In this document: positions 32,842 to 41,882 of the stretch, piece by piece
Layout: each line of letters opens with the position of its first letter
Numbering within the stretch: the first letter of the stretch is position 1
From: Pseudomonas rustica
GTDB taxonomy: Bacteria > Pseudomonadota > Gammaproteobacteria > Pseudomonadales > Pseudomonadaceae
Length of the DNA stretch: 64,000 nucleotides
Direction of reading: 5' to 3'
NCBI RefSeq assembly: GCF_018336155.1
Contig: NZ_JAGYHF010000008.1
Span: 1-64,000, forward strand
The notes under the pieces: model-generated
Databases searched by the model: none
What the model saw: only the letters and a program-made list of their open reading frames with translations
What the model was told of the DNA's origin: nothing
Made by a program: the position numbers and the translations under genes

Positions 32842-34317
32842 TTACTCTTTGTCCAGCTTGCCAACCAGCGACAGGGTGAAATCGGCACCCATGTACTTGA
32901 AGTGCGGACGCACGTTCAAGCTCACGCGGTACCAGCCCGGCTCGCCTTCAACGTCGCTGACGATGATTTGCGCAGCGCGCAGCGGACGACGGCCACGCAC
33001 TTCGGCGCTCGGGTTTTCCTGGTCGGCAACGTACTGACGGATCCACTTGTTGAGTTCCAGCTCGAGGTCGGTACGTTCTTTCCACGAACCGAGTTGCTCG
33101 CGCTGCAGCACTTTCAAGTAGTGAGCCAGGCGGTTGACGATCATCATGTACGGCAGTTGAGTGCCGAGCTTGTAGTTCAGCTCTGCCGCCTTGCCTTCTG
33201 CGCTGATGCCGAAGTGCTTCGGCTTCTGCACCGAACTGGCGGAGAAGAACGCCGCGTTGTCGGAGCCTTTACGCATGGTCAGGGAGATGAAGCCTTCCTC
33301 GGCCAGTTCGTATTCACGACGGTCGCTGACCAGAACCTCAGTAGGGATCTTGGTTTCGATTTCGCCCATGCTTTCGAAGTGGTGCAGCGGCAGGTCTTCA
33401 ACAGCGCCACCGCTCTGTGGGCCGATGATGTTCGGGCACCAGCGGAATTTGGCGAAGCTGTCGGTCAGCTTGGTGCCGAACGCGTAGGCAGTGTTGCCCC
33501 ACAGGTAGTGCTCGTGGCTGTTGGCAACGGTTTCCTTGTACACGAACGATTTCACCGGGTTTTCTTCCGGGTCGTACGGGTTGCGCAGCAGGAAACGCGG
33601 CACGGTCAGGCCAACGTAGCGGGAGTCTTCCGAAGTCCGGAAGCTCTGCCATTTGGCGAATTGCGGGCCTTCGAAGTGGTCTTTCAGATCTTTCAGATCC
33701 GGCAGGCCGGTGAAGCTTTCCAGACCGAAGAATTTCGGGCCGGCCGCAGCGATGAACGGCGCGTGAGACATGCAGGCAACGCTGGACACGTACTGCATCA
33801 GTTTCACGTCAGGCGAGCTTGGCGACATGTAGTAGTTGGCGATGATCGCGCCCACCGGCTGACCACCGAACTGGCCGTATTCAGCAGTGTAGATGTGCTT
33901 GTACAGGCCCGACTGCATGACTTCCGGCGAATCTTCGAAATCGTCCAGCAGGTCTTCTTTGGAGACGTTGAGGATTTCAATCTTGATGTTTTCGCGGAAA
34001 TTGGTGCGGTCGACCAGCAACTGCAGACCACGCCACGACGATTCCAGCGCCTGGAAATCCGGGTGGTGCAGGATTTCGTCCATCTGACGGCTGAGCTTGG
34101 CATCGATCTCGGCGATCATGCGGTCAACCATGGCCTTCTTGACCGGCTCACCGTTGTTCTGCGGCTTGAGCAGTTCTTCGATGAAGGCCGACACGCCGCG
34201 TTTGGCGATGTCGTAGGCTTCGTCGTCCGGGGTCAGACGGGTTTCGGCGATGATGCTGTCGAGAATGCTGTACTCGCCGCTCGCGGCGCCTTTCTCTTGT
34301 GCTGCGCTAGTGCTCAT
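32842..34317 (-). CDS. tssC: T6SS contractile sheath large subunit TssC
   Basis: 491 residues with the strongly conserved sheath sequence LESSWRGLQLLVDRTNF, FGGQPVGAIIANYYMSPSSP and, near the end, VEGEPGWYRVSLNVRPHFK. It polymerises with TssB around the Hcp tube. It begins 26 bases after tssB. No hcp gene is present in this window, so the tube protein must be encoded elsewhere. Confidence 0.97.
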   Translation of the reverse strand: MSTSAAQEKGAASGEYSILDSIIAETRLTPDDEAYDIAKRGVSAFIEELLKPQNNGEPVKKAMVDRMIAEIDAKLSRQMDEILHHPDFQALESSWRGLQLLVDRTNFRENIKIEILNVSKEDLLDDFEDSPEVMQSGLYKHIYTAEYGQFGGQPVGAIIANYYMSPSSPDVKLMQYVSSVACMSHAPFIAAAGPKFFGLESFTGLPDLKDLKDHFEGPQFAKWQSFRTSEDSRYVGLTVPRFLLRNPYDPEENPVKSFVYKETVANSHEHYLWGNTAYAFGTKLTDSFAKFRWCPNIIGPQSGGAVEDLPLHHFESMGEIETKIPTEVLVSDRREYELAEEGFISLTMRKGSDNAAFFSASSVQKPKHFGISAEGKAAELNYKLGTQLPYMMIVNRLAHYLKVLQREQLGSWKERTDLELELNKWIRQYVADQENPSAEVRGRRPLRAAQIIVSDVEGEPGWYRVSLNVRPHFKYMGADFTLSLVGKLDKE

Positions 34318-34343
34318 TGTGTTGGCTTCCTTGGCTGCTGGGT

Positions 34344-34847
34344 TCAGGCGTCCGGGGCTGCGGCGTTGAGGCCCAGCTCACCGAGTACGCGACCGCGGGA
34401 TTCGTCGTCGGCGAGCACGCCTTCGATGGCTTTACGGAACGCAGGGGCGTTACCCAGCGGGCCTTTGAGGGCCACCAGCGCATCGCGCAGTTCCATCAGT
34501 TTTTTCAGCTCAGGCACTTGCTCGACCAGGCTGGCCGGGTTGAAGTCCTTCATCGAATTGACGCGCAGCTGCACGCCCAACTCTTCCGTGCTGCCTTCTT
34601 CCTGCAGACGGTTCGGCACGTTCATCGACAGGCTCAGCTCTTGCTTGGCCAACACCTCGTCGAAGGTCACCTTGTCGATGCTGATCGGCTTGCGATCTTC
34701 GATCTTGCGTTCGTCCTTGCGGTGGGTGTAGTCACCGATTGCCAGCAGCTTCAGCGGCAGTTCAATCTCTTCCTGAGCACCGCCGGTGGCGGGTTTGAAG
34801 GTGACGTTGATGCGTTCCTTGGGGGCTACCGAGCCTTCTTTGGCCAT
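34344..34847 (-). CDS. tssB: T6SS contractile sheath small subunit TssB
   Basis: 167 residues from ATG 34847, preceded by AAGGAG; the frame is open upstream to 34913 but lacks a start signal. Conserved features: KERINVTFKPATGG, EIELPLKLLAIGDYT, and LGVQLRVNSMKDFNPASLV followed by VEQVPELKKLMELRDAL. It pairs with TssC and bears the site used by ClpV. Confidence 0.97.
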   Translation of the reverse strand: MAKEGSVAPKERINVTFKPATGGAQEEIELPLKLLAIGDYTHRKDERKIEDRKPISIDKVTFDEVLAKQELSLSMNVPNRLQEEGSTEELGVQLRVNSMKDFNPASLVEQVPELKKLMELRDALVALKGPLGNAPAFRKAIEGVLADDESRGRVLGELGLNAAAPDA

Positions 34848-34879
34848 GGCTTTTCTCCTTGCGGTTGTGGCCCTGGGGC

Positions 34880-36442
34880 CTATTCGAGTACCACTTCGAG
34901 ATCGAGGTGGCACAGCCTGCGATAAATCTCTTCCTTGCGTTCACGTACGGCATGGTTCTGCGGCAACAACTCGCAGCAGCTATGCAGTAAATGCAGCACT
35001 TCCAATGCAAGATCGGGCTCCCAGGCGTGCAGGCCTGAGTCCTGTAATGTCTGATCGAGGGTTTCCAGCTGGTTCTTGGCCAGTTCGTATTTCTTGGCCA
35101 TGAAGCACAGCCGTGCGAGGGCGAACTGCCAGAAGAACCGCACGCGCCCGCCTTGGGCGGCTTGCAGTCCTTGCTTGAGAATCTGCACGGCAGGCTTGAG
35201 GCCTTCCTTGCGCAGAATCGGCAGCACCTCTTCAAGGGCTTTTTCCCAGGCAGGCTGGGTTTCGACGTTGTCGCTTTCGACCTTGCGCGGCGCGCTGGCG
35301 CTTTGCAGATGCGGCATGACGTTAGCGGCGATCCACGCGCGTGTGGCGGGATCGGCAAACGGTGCGCCGTCATGGAAACGCAGTTCGATAATGCCGGGCA
35401 GCCGCTGAACCAAAAGCGCGAAGTGGATTTCCACTTCGCGCATGGCCAGCTCGGCGTTGAGGTTCTGGAGACATTCCCAGACCATCCTCTGGCCATCGAA
35501 CCAGAACGGCGCCTTCGCCAGGCTCGCCTCCAGTTCCACCAGCAAATCCGCGTATTTGCCCTGATCGAAGCGATCCTGATAGAGCTTGAGCTTGTCGACC
35601 GGCAGGCCGCGCAGCATGGTGATCTGCTCGGCGTTGCGCTCAGGCACCGCGTCGATGGTCATCCACAACAGCGTACGGTTGAGGCGCAAGGCGCGCAGGT
35701 CGGTGGCTTTCTGTTTGAGCCACCAGGCACACAACGGGCGAGCGCTGTCTTGCTGGGCGCGCAATGCTTTGTGCGCGTCTTTTTCGTTGTCGATCGGCGC
35801 GCCGGGAGTGAGCAACTGGGTCGCGGCCTGCTTGACCTGCGCCACCGCTGCGCCCACCACACCGGGGGCCGGCTGATTGTCGGCAGCGCGCTGGATCATG
35901 GTTTTCAGGCGACGGGAGATCGGCAGCAGCAGCGGCGATTCATCGCCCAGGTGCTCGGCGCAAGCGGCTTCAAGACCAGTCAGGTGATCGGAGAGCTGCC
36001 GGAACATCGGCAACTGCTCTTTGATCGCGATGTTTTCGGTAATGACCTGCTCAAGACGCGGCACCAGCCAGCCGATGGCGGCGGCACGGGTGCGGGGTTT
36101 GAGCGGGTGGACGTCGGCCCAGTTGTTTTCCGACAGATGGTGCAGCAAACCGAGGCCGGCCAGCAGCCCGGGGAAGGATTCACGCTGGTACAACGACCAG
36201 GTCAGCCAGGCGCCGACACGCAAATCCTTGGATTGGGTACGCAGCAGGTTTTCGCTGTTTTCGCGGATTTTCAGCCAGTCGATCTGCCCGCTTTCGTGCA
36301 TCGACGAGGCTTTGCTCAGTTCGCTTTCCAATGCCTCGAATTCGCTCGAAAAACGAACGTCTTCGCCCGCGAAATTCTCTTTGGAAACAGAGACTTTTGC
36401 GAGTTCGAGGTAATGAGCGGAAAGTTTGCTTGAGTAGGACAT
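34880..36442 (-). CDS. tssA: T6SS cap/baseplate assembly protein TssA
   Basis: 520 residues, of the long type. The N-terminal ImpA_N-like domain (about residues 55-175) includes RVGAWLTWSLYQRESFPG and HHLSENNWADVHPLKPRTRA. The C-terminal part (about 260-520) is the VasJ-like helical repeat region. TssA coordinates tail assembly. It is the first gene of the leftward T6SS series, with tssB 32 bases after it. Its upstream region (36443-37083) should hold the main T6SS promoter. Confidence 0.94.
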   Translation of the reverse strand: MSYSSKLSAHYLELAKVSVSKENFAGEDVRFSSEFEALESELSKASSMHESGQIDWLKIRENSENLLRTQSKDLRVGAWLTWSLYQRESFPGLLAGLGLLHHLSENNWADVHPLKPRTRAAAIGWLVPRLEQVITENIAIKEQLPMFRQLSDHLTGLEAACAEHLGDESPLLLPISRRLKTMIQRAADNQPAPGVVGAAVAQVKQAATQLLTPGAPIDNEKDAHKALRAQQDSARPLCAWWLKQKATDLRALRLNRTLLWMTIDAVPERNAEQITMLRGLPVDKLKLYQDRFDQGKYADLLVELEASLAKAPFWFDGQRMVWECLQNLNAELAMREVEIHFALLVQRLPGIIELRFHDGAPFADPATRAWIAANVMPHLQSASAPRKVESDNVETQPAWEKALEEVLPILRKEGLKPAVQILKQGLQAAQGGRVRFFWQFALARLCFMAKKYELAKNQLETLDQTLQDSGLHAWEPDLALEVLHLLHSCCELLPQNHAVRERKEEIYRRLCHLDLEVVLE

Positions 36443-36870
36443 CCATGGCCTTTATTAAGGATTACGGTCATGCGCCTATTGGAATTGCATCGGCGCGGGA
36501 CAGTATCGAAGAGCGGGTACGGGACTCATCCAATTGAGTTTGTGCTCTTTCAAGTGCGCGCATCGTAATCACTATGATGGCCACTAGCAAGCATCTGATT
36601 AAACAACAAGACGAAGTGTTCTTTAAATCACGTAGGAGGTTTCCCTATATTCCGTCAGGGAATCCCCGATGCCATTTTAATAGCATCGCCCTGGTCGAAC
36701 CGGCCGCAAAGCGTCGATCCAGAGCGGTCGCCAGCTCCCTTGAAAACAAGAGCCGAACGAGTCGCCGGAAGCAGAGCGGAGCATGACAAGTTTTGAAAAA
36801 TCCCGATGTAGGAAAATTCTGAAATACTTCATTGCTGTTTCAATTAAACGCCGCGTGACAACAGACAATT
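36443..36870. other. Gene-free upstream region of the T6SS cluster
   Basis: No credible gene is seen between tssA and the hairpins at 36871. Short open frames here lack ribosome sites and family resemblance. The stretch should contain the tssA promoter on the minus strand. I searched for a TGGCAC-N5-TTGC type sigma-54 site, because the cluster encodes a sigma-54 activator, and found none I would defend. Confidence 0.6.
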
Positions 36871-36900
36871 AAAAAAGTGCCATCACAATGATGGCTTTTA
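36871..36900. terminator. Bidirectional terminator-like hairpin without an obvious gene
   Basis: GCCATCA (36879-36885), loop CAA and TGATGGC (36889-36895), flanked by A6 on the left and TTTTA on the right. It could end transcripts in either direction. No protein gene ends at it, which raises the possibility of a small RNA on one side. Confidence 0.65.
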
Positions 36901-36927
36901 TATAGAAGGGATTATCGGCCGAGTGGA

Positions 36928-36954
36928 TTGCATACAATGTGCATATTGTTGCAA
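36928..36954. promoter_or_regulatory. Long palindrome, possible operator
   Basis: TTGCATACAAT (36928-36938) and ATTGTTGCAA (36945-36954) are inverted repeats around GTGCAT, differing by one inserted base. The ATACAAT half-site resembles operators of GntR-family regulators. No such regulator gene is next to it. Confidence 0.4.
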
Positions 36955-37004
36955 GAGTATTAATGGCGATCGCCATACAACGATATGTAGAAACCATCAG
37001 GCAT

Positions 37005-37043
37005 AAAAAATGGGCATCCGATTCAATCGGTATGCCCATTTTT
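37005..37043 (-). terminator. Terminator of hupB
   Basis: AAAAAATGGGCAT (37005-37017) and ATGCCCATTTTT (37032-37043) form a long stem, extended by CCGAT/ATCGG around a small loop. On the minus strand it ends in a T6 run and lies 40 bases after the hupB stop. Confidence 0.9.
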
Positions 37044-37083
37044 CCGCAACCGTTCTCCCCATTATTCAGGGAGTTCGTTGCAA

Positions 37084-37359
37084 TTATGGATTGACGCTGT
37101 CTTTCAACGATTTGCCTGGCTTGAACGCAACGGTGTTGCTGGCCTTGATTTTCACCGGCTCGCCGGTTTGCGGATTTTTGCCGGTACGGGCGCCGCGGTG
37201 GCGTTGCAGGAAGGTGCCGAAGCCCACCAGCGTGACGCTGTCCTTGCGGTGCAGAGCGCCGGTGATTTCTTCGAGAACGGCGTTGAGAACGCGGTTGGCC
37301 TGTTCTTTGGTCAGATCTGCTTTTTCAGCGATTGCAGCGGCGAGTTCTGGTTTACGCAT
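37084..37359 (-). CDS. hupB: DNA-binding protein HU-beta type
   Basis: 91 residues of the HU/IHF family. MRKPELAAAIAEKADLTKEQ at the start, GFGTFLQRHRGARTGKNPQT in the DNA-binding arm region, and AFKPGKSLKDSVN at the end. It compacts and bends DNA as part of the nucleoid. AAAGGGG stands eight bases before the ATG. It is one of several HU paralogs in pseudomonads and corresponds in position to the PA5348 gene. Confidence 0.93.
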   Translation of the reverse strand: MRKPELAAAIAEKADLTKEQANRVLNAVLEEITGALHRKDSVTLVGFGTFLQRHRGARTGKNPQTGEPVKIKASNTVAFKPGKSLKDSVNP

Positions 37360-37551
37360 TAGTGAAGCCCCTTTGACGGTTTTTTGTTGTTATGTCCGTG
37401 CTGTCCTCGTTGGAACAGCGCCCAAGGCGCCGCAGGTGCTCTACTCTGCGGCAGACGGGAGTGAGGATGGCACGCGGTTAAAGCCTGCGCCAGTCTCACC
37501 CGGATCTTTGTGGGGGCAAAAGCGGGGTGATTCCGACAGAACGACCGGTAT

Positions 37552-38700
37552 TTACGCCAGCAAGGCTGGAAGCTGTTTGTTCAGGGCGAGTTTTTCCATC
37601 ACCGCCGCGCCCGTCAGCGCATAACCGAGCAACTGGCCGTCTGCGTTATGGCACAGCGCTTTGACGTCGGCGCCCTGCCCTTCGACCGTCCAGACGCCTT
37701 CGCTACCGCGTGGCGGCGGCGAAACAACCAACGGGCACACCGGGGTTTTCACGGTGATGGGCATAGGGCCGTAGGTTACCGCTGTAGGGTTTCCCGCCAG
37801 GGTTTGTGCCAGCGCACGCGCACAGCTCATGAGGGGCATTACGTACAACAGATTCAGCCCATCGACCTCGGCGCAATCGCCCAAGGCGTAGATATTGGCG
37901 TGGGACGTCTTCAAATGGCGATCAACCACGACACCGCGATTGACCTGCACGCCGGCAGCTGCCGCCAGATCGATGCGCGGGCGCAGACCGATGGCCGAGA
38001 CCACCACATCGCAGGCGATGACCTGACCGTCGGAGAGGTGCGCCTCCAGACCCTCAGCGACTTTCTGCAAACGGGTGAGTACCGGGCCGAGGTGGAATTT
38101 GGCGCCGAGACTTTCCAGTCCAGCCTGCACGGCGGCGGCGGCGGCCGGGTGCAGCAAGGTCGGCATGACCTGCTCGCACGGCGCAACCAGTTGCACTTCA
38201 TAGCCGCCAAGGATCAGGTCGTTGGCGAATTCGCAGCCAATCAGACCGGCGCCGAGCAGCAGCACGCGGCGCTTGCCGGCGGCCGCGGCACGGAATCGCG
38301 CGTAGTCTTCGAGATCATTGATCGGGAACACCAGTTCGGCGCCATCGCCTTCGACCGGCACGCGCACGGTTTCCGCGCCCCAAGCGAGGATCAGATCGCG
38401 ATAGCTGACAGCTTCTTCGCCGATCCACAGACGCTTGTGGCCAGCATCGATACCGCTGATGCGCGTGTGGGTGCGCACTTCGGCTTTCAATTGCTCGGCC
38501 ATGACGCCCGGCTCGGCCATGCTCAGGCCATCGGCGTCTTTGTTTTTGCCGAAACCGGTGGAGAGCATCGGTTTGGAGTAAGAGCGGCCGTCATCGGCGG
38601 TAATCAACAGCAGCGGAGTTTCGCTGTCGAGCTTGCGAAATTCCCGGGCGAGGTTATAGCCCGCCAGGCCGGTGCCGATGATGACGACAGGTGCGCTCAT
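37552..38700 (-). CDS. rubB: Rubredoxin-NAD(+) reductase
   Basis: 382 residues. FAD-binding GxGxxG at the N-terminus (VVIIGTGLAGYNLAREFRKL), a second dinucleotide motif (RVLLLGAGLIGCEFANDLIL) and the FAD-contacting YALGDCAEVDGLNL. It passes electrons from NADH to the rubredoxin encoded 21 bases upstream, for alkane hydroxylation or oxidative stress defence in pseudomonads. Confidence 0.93.
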   Translation of the reverse strand: MSAPVVIIGTGLAGYNLAREFRKLDSETPLLLITADDGRSYSKPMLSTGFGKNKDADGLSMAEPGVMAEQLKAEVRTHTRISGIDAGHKRLWIGEEAVSYRDLILAWGAETVRVPVEGDGAELVFPINDLEDYARFRAAAAGKRRVLLLGAGLIGCEFANDLILGGYEVQLVAPCEQVMPTLLHPAAAAAVQAGLESLGAKFHLGPVLTRLQKVAEGLEAHLSDGQVIACDVVVSAIGLRPRIDLAAAAGVQVNRGVVVDRHLKTSHANIYALGDCAEVDGLNLLYVMPLMSCARALAQTLAGNPTAVTYGPMPITVKTPVCPLVVSPPPRGSEGVWTVEGQGADVKALCHNADGQLLGYALTGAAVMEKLALNKQLPALLA

Positions 38701-38721
38701 GCCTTACTCCTTTGGATTTAC

Positions 38722-38889
38722 TTAGTTGATTTCGATCATTTCGAAGTCCATTTTGCCGACGCCGCAGTCCGGGCACAGCCAGTCTTCCGGCACGTCCTGC
38801 CACAGAGTGCCCGGCGCGATGCCGTCATCCGGCCAGCCGTCGGCTTCGTTGTAGATCAGGCCGCAGACCACACATTGCCACTTTTTCAT
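38722..38889 (-). CDS. rubA: Rubredoxin
   Basis: A 55-residue frame from ATG 38889 to TAA 38722. The two iron-binding pairs are present: WQCVVCGLIYNEADGWPDDG near the start and WLCPDCGVGK later, giving the one-iron FeS4 centre. No membrane or signal segment. It precedes the reductase gene in an evident two-gene operon. P. aeruginosa has two rubredoxin genes at this locus; only one is seen here. Confidence 0.93.
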   Translation of the reverse strand: MKKWQCVVCGLIYNEADGWPDDGIAPGTLWQDVPEDWLCPDCGVGKMDFEMIEIN

Positions 38890-39090
38890 TCAGGTACTTC
38901 CTCAGGGGTTCAGGCTTTTGCCGGCGCGGACGGTCGATGGGTGTTGCGCTGCCGTCCGGCTCAGCGCGTTTTGTACTGATGGAGCCGCGCAGATGCAAGC
39001 CTGTTCGGCGCAACGGCGACCCGGATCGCTCAATATCGCAGCTCGCCATGGTAAGCTCGCCGCCTCATTTGCGGCCAATAATGACTCATT

Positions 39091-39651
39091 GTGCAACAGA
39101 CAAATTCCTCCCCGGCCCCGCTCTGGCTGACTCAAAGCCGACTGACGCCCCTCCCCGATTCGTTGACCCTCGACTGGCTGTTCGACGAAGGCTCCCTGAC
39201 CCGCCGACTCACCCGTTTGTCTAACGACGGCTTTAGCGTGACGCCCCTGTTCGAAGGCTGGGACACCCTGCGTGCCGACGAATGCGCGGCGCTGGATCTG
39301 GCCGCAGGCAGTGAAGGCTGGGTGCGCGAGGTGTATTTGCGCGGCCATGGCGAGGCTTGGGTGTTCGCCCGCAGCGTCGCTTCGCGCGCCGCGTTGCAGG
39401 GCGACGGTTTGCACATGGACGAACTCGGCAGCCGCTCGCTGGGCGAATTGCTGTTTTGCGATCAGGCGTTCCAGCGCCGCGCACTCGAAGTCTGCCACTA
39501 CCCTGAAGAATGGCTGCCGCCCGCCGCCAAGGCGCCCGCACTGTGGGGCCGTCGTTCGCGTTTCGACCGTGGCGCGCTGAGCGTGCTGGTCGCGGAAATC
39601 TTCCTGCCGAGCCTGTGGCGCACCGCCCGCGCCCATCCGGAGAACTGCTGA
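39091..39651 (+). CDS. ubiC: Chorismate pyruvate-lyase UbiC
   Basis: 186 residues from GTG 39091. The reaction removes pyruvate from chorismate to give 4-hydroxybenzoate, the first step of ubiquinone synthesis. Family features: PLWLTQSRLTPLPDSLTLDW near the start, VREVYLRGHGEAWVFARSV in the core, LGELLFCDQAFQRRALEV, and the C-terminal LWGRRSRFDRG. Its stop overlaps the ubiA start (TGATG). Confidence 0.95.
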   Translation: MQQTNSSPAPLWLTQSRLTPLPDSLTLDWLFDEGSLTRRLTRLSNDGFSVTPLFEGWDTLRADECAALDLAAGSEGWVREVYLRGHGEAWVFARSVASRAALQGDGLHMDELGSRSLGELLFCDQAFQRRALEVCHYPEEWLPPAAKAPALWGRRSRFDRGALSVLVAEIFLPSLWRTARAHPENC

Positions 39652-40541
39652 TGTATCAGAGCCTGCTCAAGTCCCTGAACCGTTTGAACCCGCGCGCCTG
39701 GGATTTCATTCAGCTAACCCGGATGGACAAGCCGATCGGCATTTACCTGCTGCTGTGGCCGACGCTGTGGGCGCTGTGGATTGCCGGCAAAGGCTCGCCA
39801 TCGCTGGCCAACGTGGTGATTTTTGTCCTCGGCGTAATCCTCACCCGCGCCGGCGGCTGCGTGATCAACGACTGGGCCGATCGCAAGGTCGACGGCCACG
39901 TCAAACGCACCGCGCAACGGCCACTGGCGGCCGGCAGGATCAGTTCGAAAGAAGCGCTGGTGTTTTTTGCGCTGTTGATGGGCGTGAGTTTTCTGCTGGT
40001 GCTGTGCACCAACGCGCCGACCATCTGGTTGTCGCTGGGCGGTCTGGCGCTGGCGTTCACTTACCCGTTCATGAAGCGCTACACCTATTACCCACAGGTG
40101 GTGCTGGGCGCGGCGTTCTCGTGGGGCATGCCGATGGCGTTCACTGCGGAGACGGGAGAGCTGCCGGCGGCGGCGTGGCTGCTGTGGATCGCCAATCTGC
40201 TGTGGACGGTGGGTTACGACACCTATTACGCGATGACCGACCGCGACGACGATTTAAAGATCGGCGTGAAGTCGACGGCGATTCTGTTTGGCGAAGCGGA
40301 TCGGGTGATCATCCTGAGTTTGCAGGCGTTGTCGTTGGGCTGCCTGTTGCTGGCGGGGGCGAAGTTTGAGTTGGGGACGTGGTTTCACCTTGGTTTGCTG
40401 GTCGCTGCCGGTTGCTACGCGTGGGAGTTCTGGTACACGCGGGATCGCGACCGGATGCGCTGCTTCAGGGCGTTTTTGCACAACCATTGGGCCGGGTTGG
40501 CGATATTCGTCGGGATCGTGCTGGATTACGCATTGCGCTAA
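39651..40541 (+). CDS. ubiA: 4-hydroxybenzoate octaprenyltransferase UbiA
   Basis: 296 residues from ATG 39651. A polytopic membrane enzyme that prenylates 4-hydroxybenzoate. Both Asp-rich motifs are visible: NDWADRKVDGHVKRT with the following PLAAG, and YAMTDRDDDLKIGVKST. About eight hydrophobic segments are apparent. It is translationally coupled to ubiC and a REP doublet follows it. Confidence 0.96.
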   Translation: MYQSLLKSLNRLNPRAWDFIQLTRMDKPIGIYLLLWPTLWALWIAGKGSPSLANVVIFVLGVILTRAGGCVINDWADRKVDGHVKRTAQRPLAAGRISSKEALVFFALLMGVSFLLVLCTNAPTIWLSLGGLALAFTYPFMKRYTYYPQVVLGAAFSWGMPMAFTAETGELPAAAWLLWIANLLWTVGYDTYYAMTDRDDDLKIGVKSTAILFGEADRVIILSLQALSLGCLLLAGAKFELGTWFHLGLLVAAGCYAWEFWYTRDRDRMRCFRAFLHNHWAGLAIFVGIVLDYALR

Positions 40542-40550
40542 ACATCCACA

Positions 40551-40646
40551 CCTGTGGGAGCGGGCTTGCTCGCGAAGGCGGAGTGTCAGTTAACGATGAG
40601 GGTGACTGACACGACGCTTTCGCGAGCAAGCCCGCTCCCACAGGGG
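40551..40646. repeat. REP doublet (BIME-like)
   Basis: CCTGTGGGAGCGGGCTTGCT from 40551 is mirrored by AGCAAGCCCGCTCCCACAGG ending at about 40645, with GTGTCAGTT and GACTGACAC as a second inverted pair between them. It lies between the convergent ends of ubiA and the COG4315-like gene. The left window edge carries half of the same structure. Confidence 0.9.
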
Positions 40647-40655
40647 GATTTGCGG

Positions 40656-41039
40656 TTATTTGGCTTTGGCGACTTTCCAGGCGCCGTCCATTTTGCCGTC
40701 ACCGGTCATGTCTCCGGCCTTTTTGTCCATCACGAAGGTGTACAGCGGCATGCCTTGGTAGGCCCACTGCATCTTGCCATCGTCACGCTTGATGACAGTC
40801 CAGTCCCCCATCGACTTGTCACCCGCCGTCGCCATCAACGGCGGCCAGTTCGTCGCGCACTTGTCATTGCACATCGACTTGCCCGCAGAGTCCTTGGCGA
40901 AGGTGTACAGGGTCATGCCCTTGTGATCGGTGTACATGCCGTCCTTTTCCATCGCCGGGTCGGCGGCGAATGCCATCGATGGCAATGCCAGGGCAGCGGC
41001 AAGCATCAGCGCTTTGAAAGAAACAGTCATTTGAGTCAT
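40656..41039 (-). CDS. Secreted repeat protein, COG4315 type
   Basis: 127 residues with a signal peptide (FKALMLAAALALPSMAFAA). The mature part contains two copies of a short repeat, YTDHKGMTLYTFAKD and WAYQGMPLYTFVMDKK, with a conserved CNDKCATNWPPL between them. Proteins of this kind are predicted to be periplasmic or lipoprotein-like and have no firm function. AAGAAGG stands upstream of the ATG. Confidence 0.8.
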   Translation of the reverse strand: MTQMTVSFKALMLAAALALPSMAFAADPAMEKDGMYTDHKGMTLYTFAKDSAGKSMCNDKCATNWPPLMATAGDKSMGDWTVIKRDDGKMQWAYQGMPLYTFVMDKKAGDMTGDGKMDGAWKVAKAK

Positions 41040-41119
41040 GGAAACCTTCTTTTGTGGTTGTCAGGATTCGGACTTAAAGCTTAGTTCAGGATCGCGCTAA
41101 TCGCCGGGCGACTAAAATA

Positions 41120-41153
41120 CTGTCACACGACTGCAATAATTCCGTTATCTAAT
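41120..41153 (+). promoter_or_regulatory. Pho box and -10 element of phoB
   Basis: CTGTCAC (41120-41126) and CTGCAAT (41131-41137) form the two heptamers of a Pho box, 11 bases apart. TCTAAT (41148-41153) follows after exactly 10 bases as the -10 box. The start of transcription would be near 41160, 30 bases before the phoB ATG. PhoB-P would thus autoactivate phoB-phoR. Confidence 0.8.
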
Positions 41154-41190
41154 GCGGCGCAAGACAGTTAAATGACAAGAGGATTAAGGC

Positions 41191-41880
41191 ATGGTTGGCA
41201 GGAGCATTCTGATCGTCGACGACGAAGCGCCCATTCGCGAAATGATCGCCGTTGCGTTGGAAATGGCCGGCTATGACTGCCTCGAGGCAGAGAACTCGCA
41301 GCAGGCGCACGCCATCATTGTCGACCGCAAGCCGGATCTGATCCTGCTCGACTGGATGCTGCCAGGCACGTCCGGCATCGAGCTGGCCCGCCGCCTCAAG
41401 CGTGACGAGCTGACCGGGGATATCCCGATCATCATGCTCACCGCCAAGGGCGAAGAGGACAACAAGATCCAGGGTCTGGAAGTCGGTGCCGACGACTACA
41501 TCACCAAACCGTTTTCCCCGCGTGAACTGGTCGCCCGCCTCAAAGCCGTGTTGCGCCGCGCCGGCCCGACCGATGGCGAAGCGCCGATTGAAGTCGGTGG
41601 CTTGCTGCTCGACCCGATCAGCCACCGCGTGACCATCGACGGCAAACCGGCCGAGATGGGCCCGACCGAATACCGTCTGCTGCAATTCTTCATGACCCAC
41701 CAGGAACGCGCCTACACCCGTGGCCAGTTGCTGGATCAGGTCTGGGGCGGCAACGTCTATGTTGAAGAGCGCACCGTTGACGTGCACATCCGCCGCCTGC
41801 GCAAGGCCCTCGGCGACGCCTACGAAAATCTGGTACAAACCGTGCGCGGCACTGGCTACCGGTTTTCCACCAAGGCATAA
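41191..41880 (+). CDS. phoB: Phosphate regulon response regulator PhoB
   Basis: 229 residues. The receiver domain has ILIVDDEAPIREMIAVALEM, the phosphorylated Asp in LILLDWMLPGTSG, and the conserved Lys in YITKPFSPREL. The C-terminal winged helix of the OmpR type includes LLDQVWGGNVYVEERTVDVH. It activates the Pho regulon in low phosphate. It is followed by phoR after a 100-base repeat-bearing gap. Confidence 0.97.
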   Translation: MVGRSILIVDDEAPIREMIAVALEMAGYDCLEAENSQQAHAIIVDRKPDLILLDWMLPGTSGIELARRLKRDELTGDIPIIMLTAKGEEDNKIQGLEVGADDYITKPFSPRELVARLKAVLRRAGPTDGEAPIEVGGLLLDPISHRVTIDGKPAEMGPTEYRLLQFFMTHQERAYTRGQLLDQVWGGNVYVEERTVDVHIRRLRKALGDAYENLVQTVRGTGYRFSTKA

Positions 41881-41882
41881 AA

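Noticed and set aside
32902..34731. 609-residue plus-strand frame opposite tssC and tssB
   Set aside because: Antisense shadow of two certain genes; it crosses their boundary and has no recognisable domain.
36443..36700. Sigma-54 (-24/-12) promoter upstream of tssA
   Set aside because: Expected because the cluster encodes a sigma-54 activator, but no site with both GG and GC elements at the right spacing was found on the minus strand.
36574..36786. 70-residue plus-strand frame in the tssA-hupB gap
   Set aside because: The only AGGAGG nearby (about 36635) lies inside the frame and is not followed by a start codon. Composition is not protein-like.
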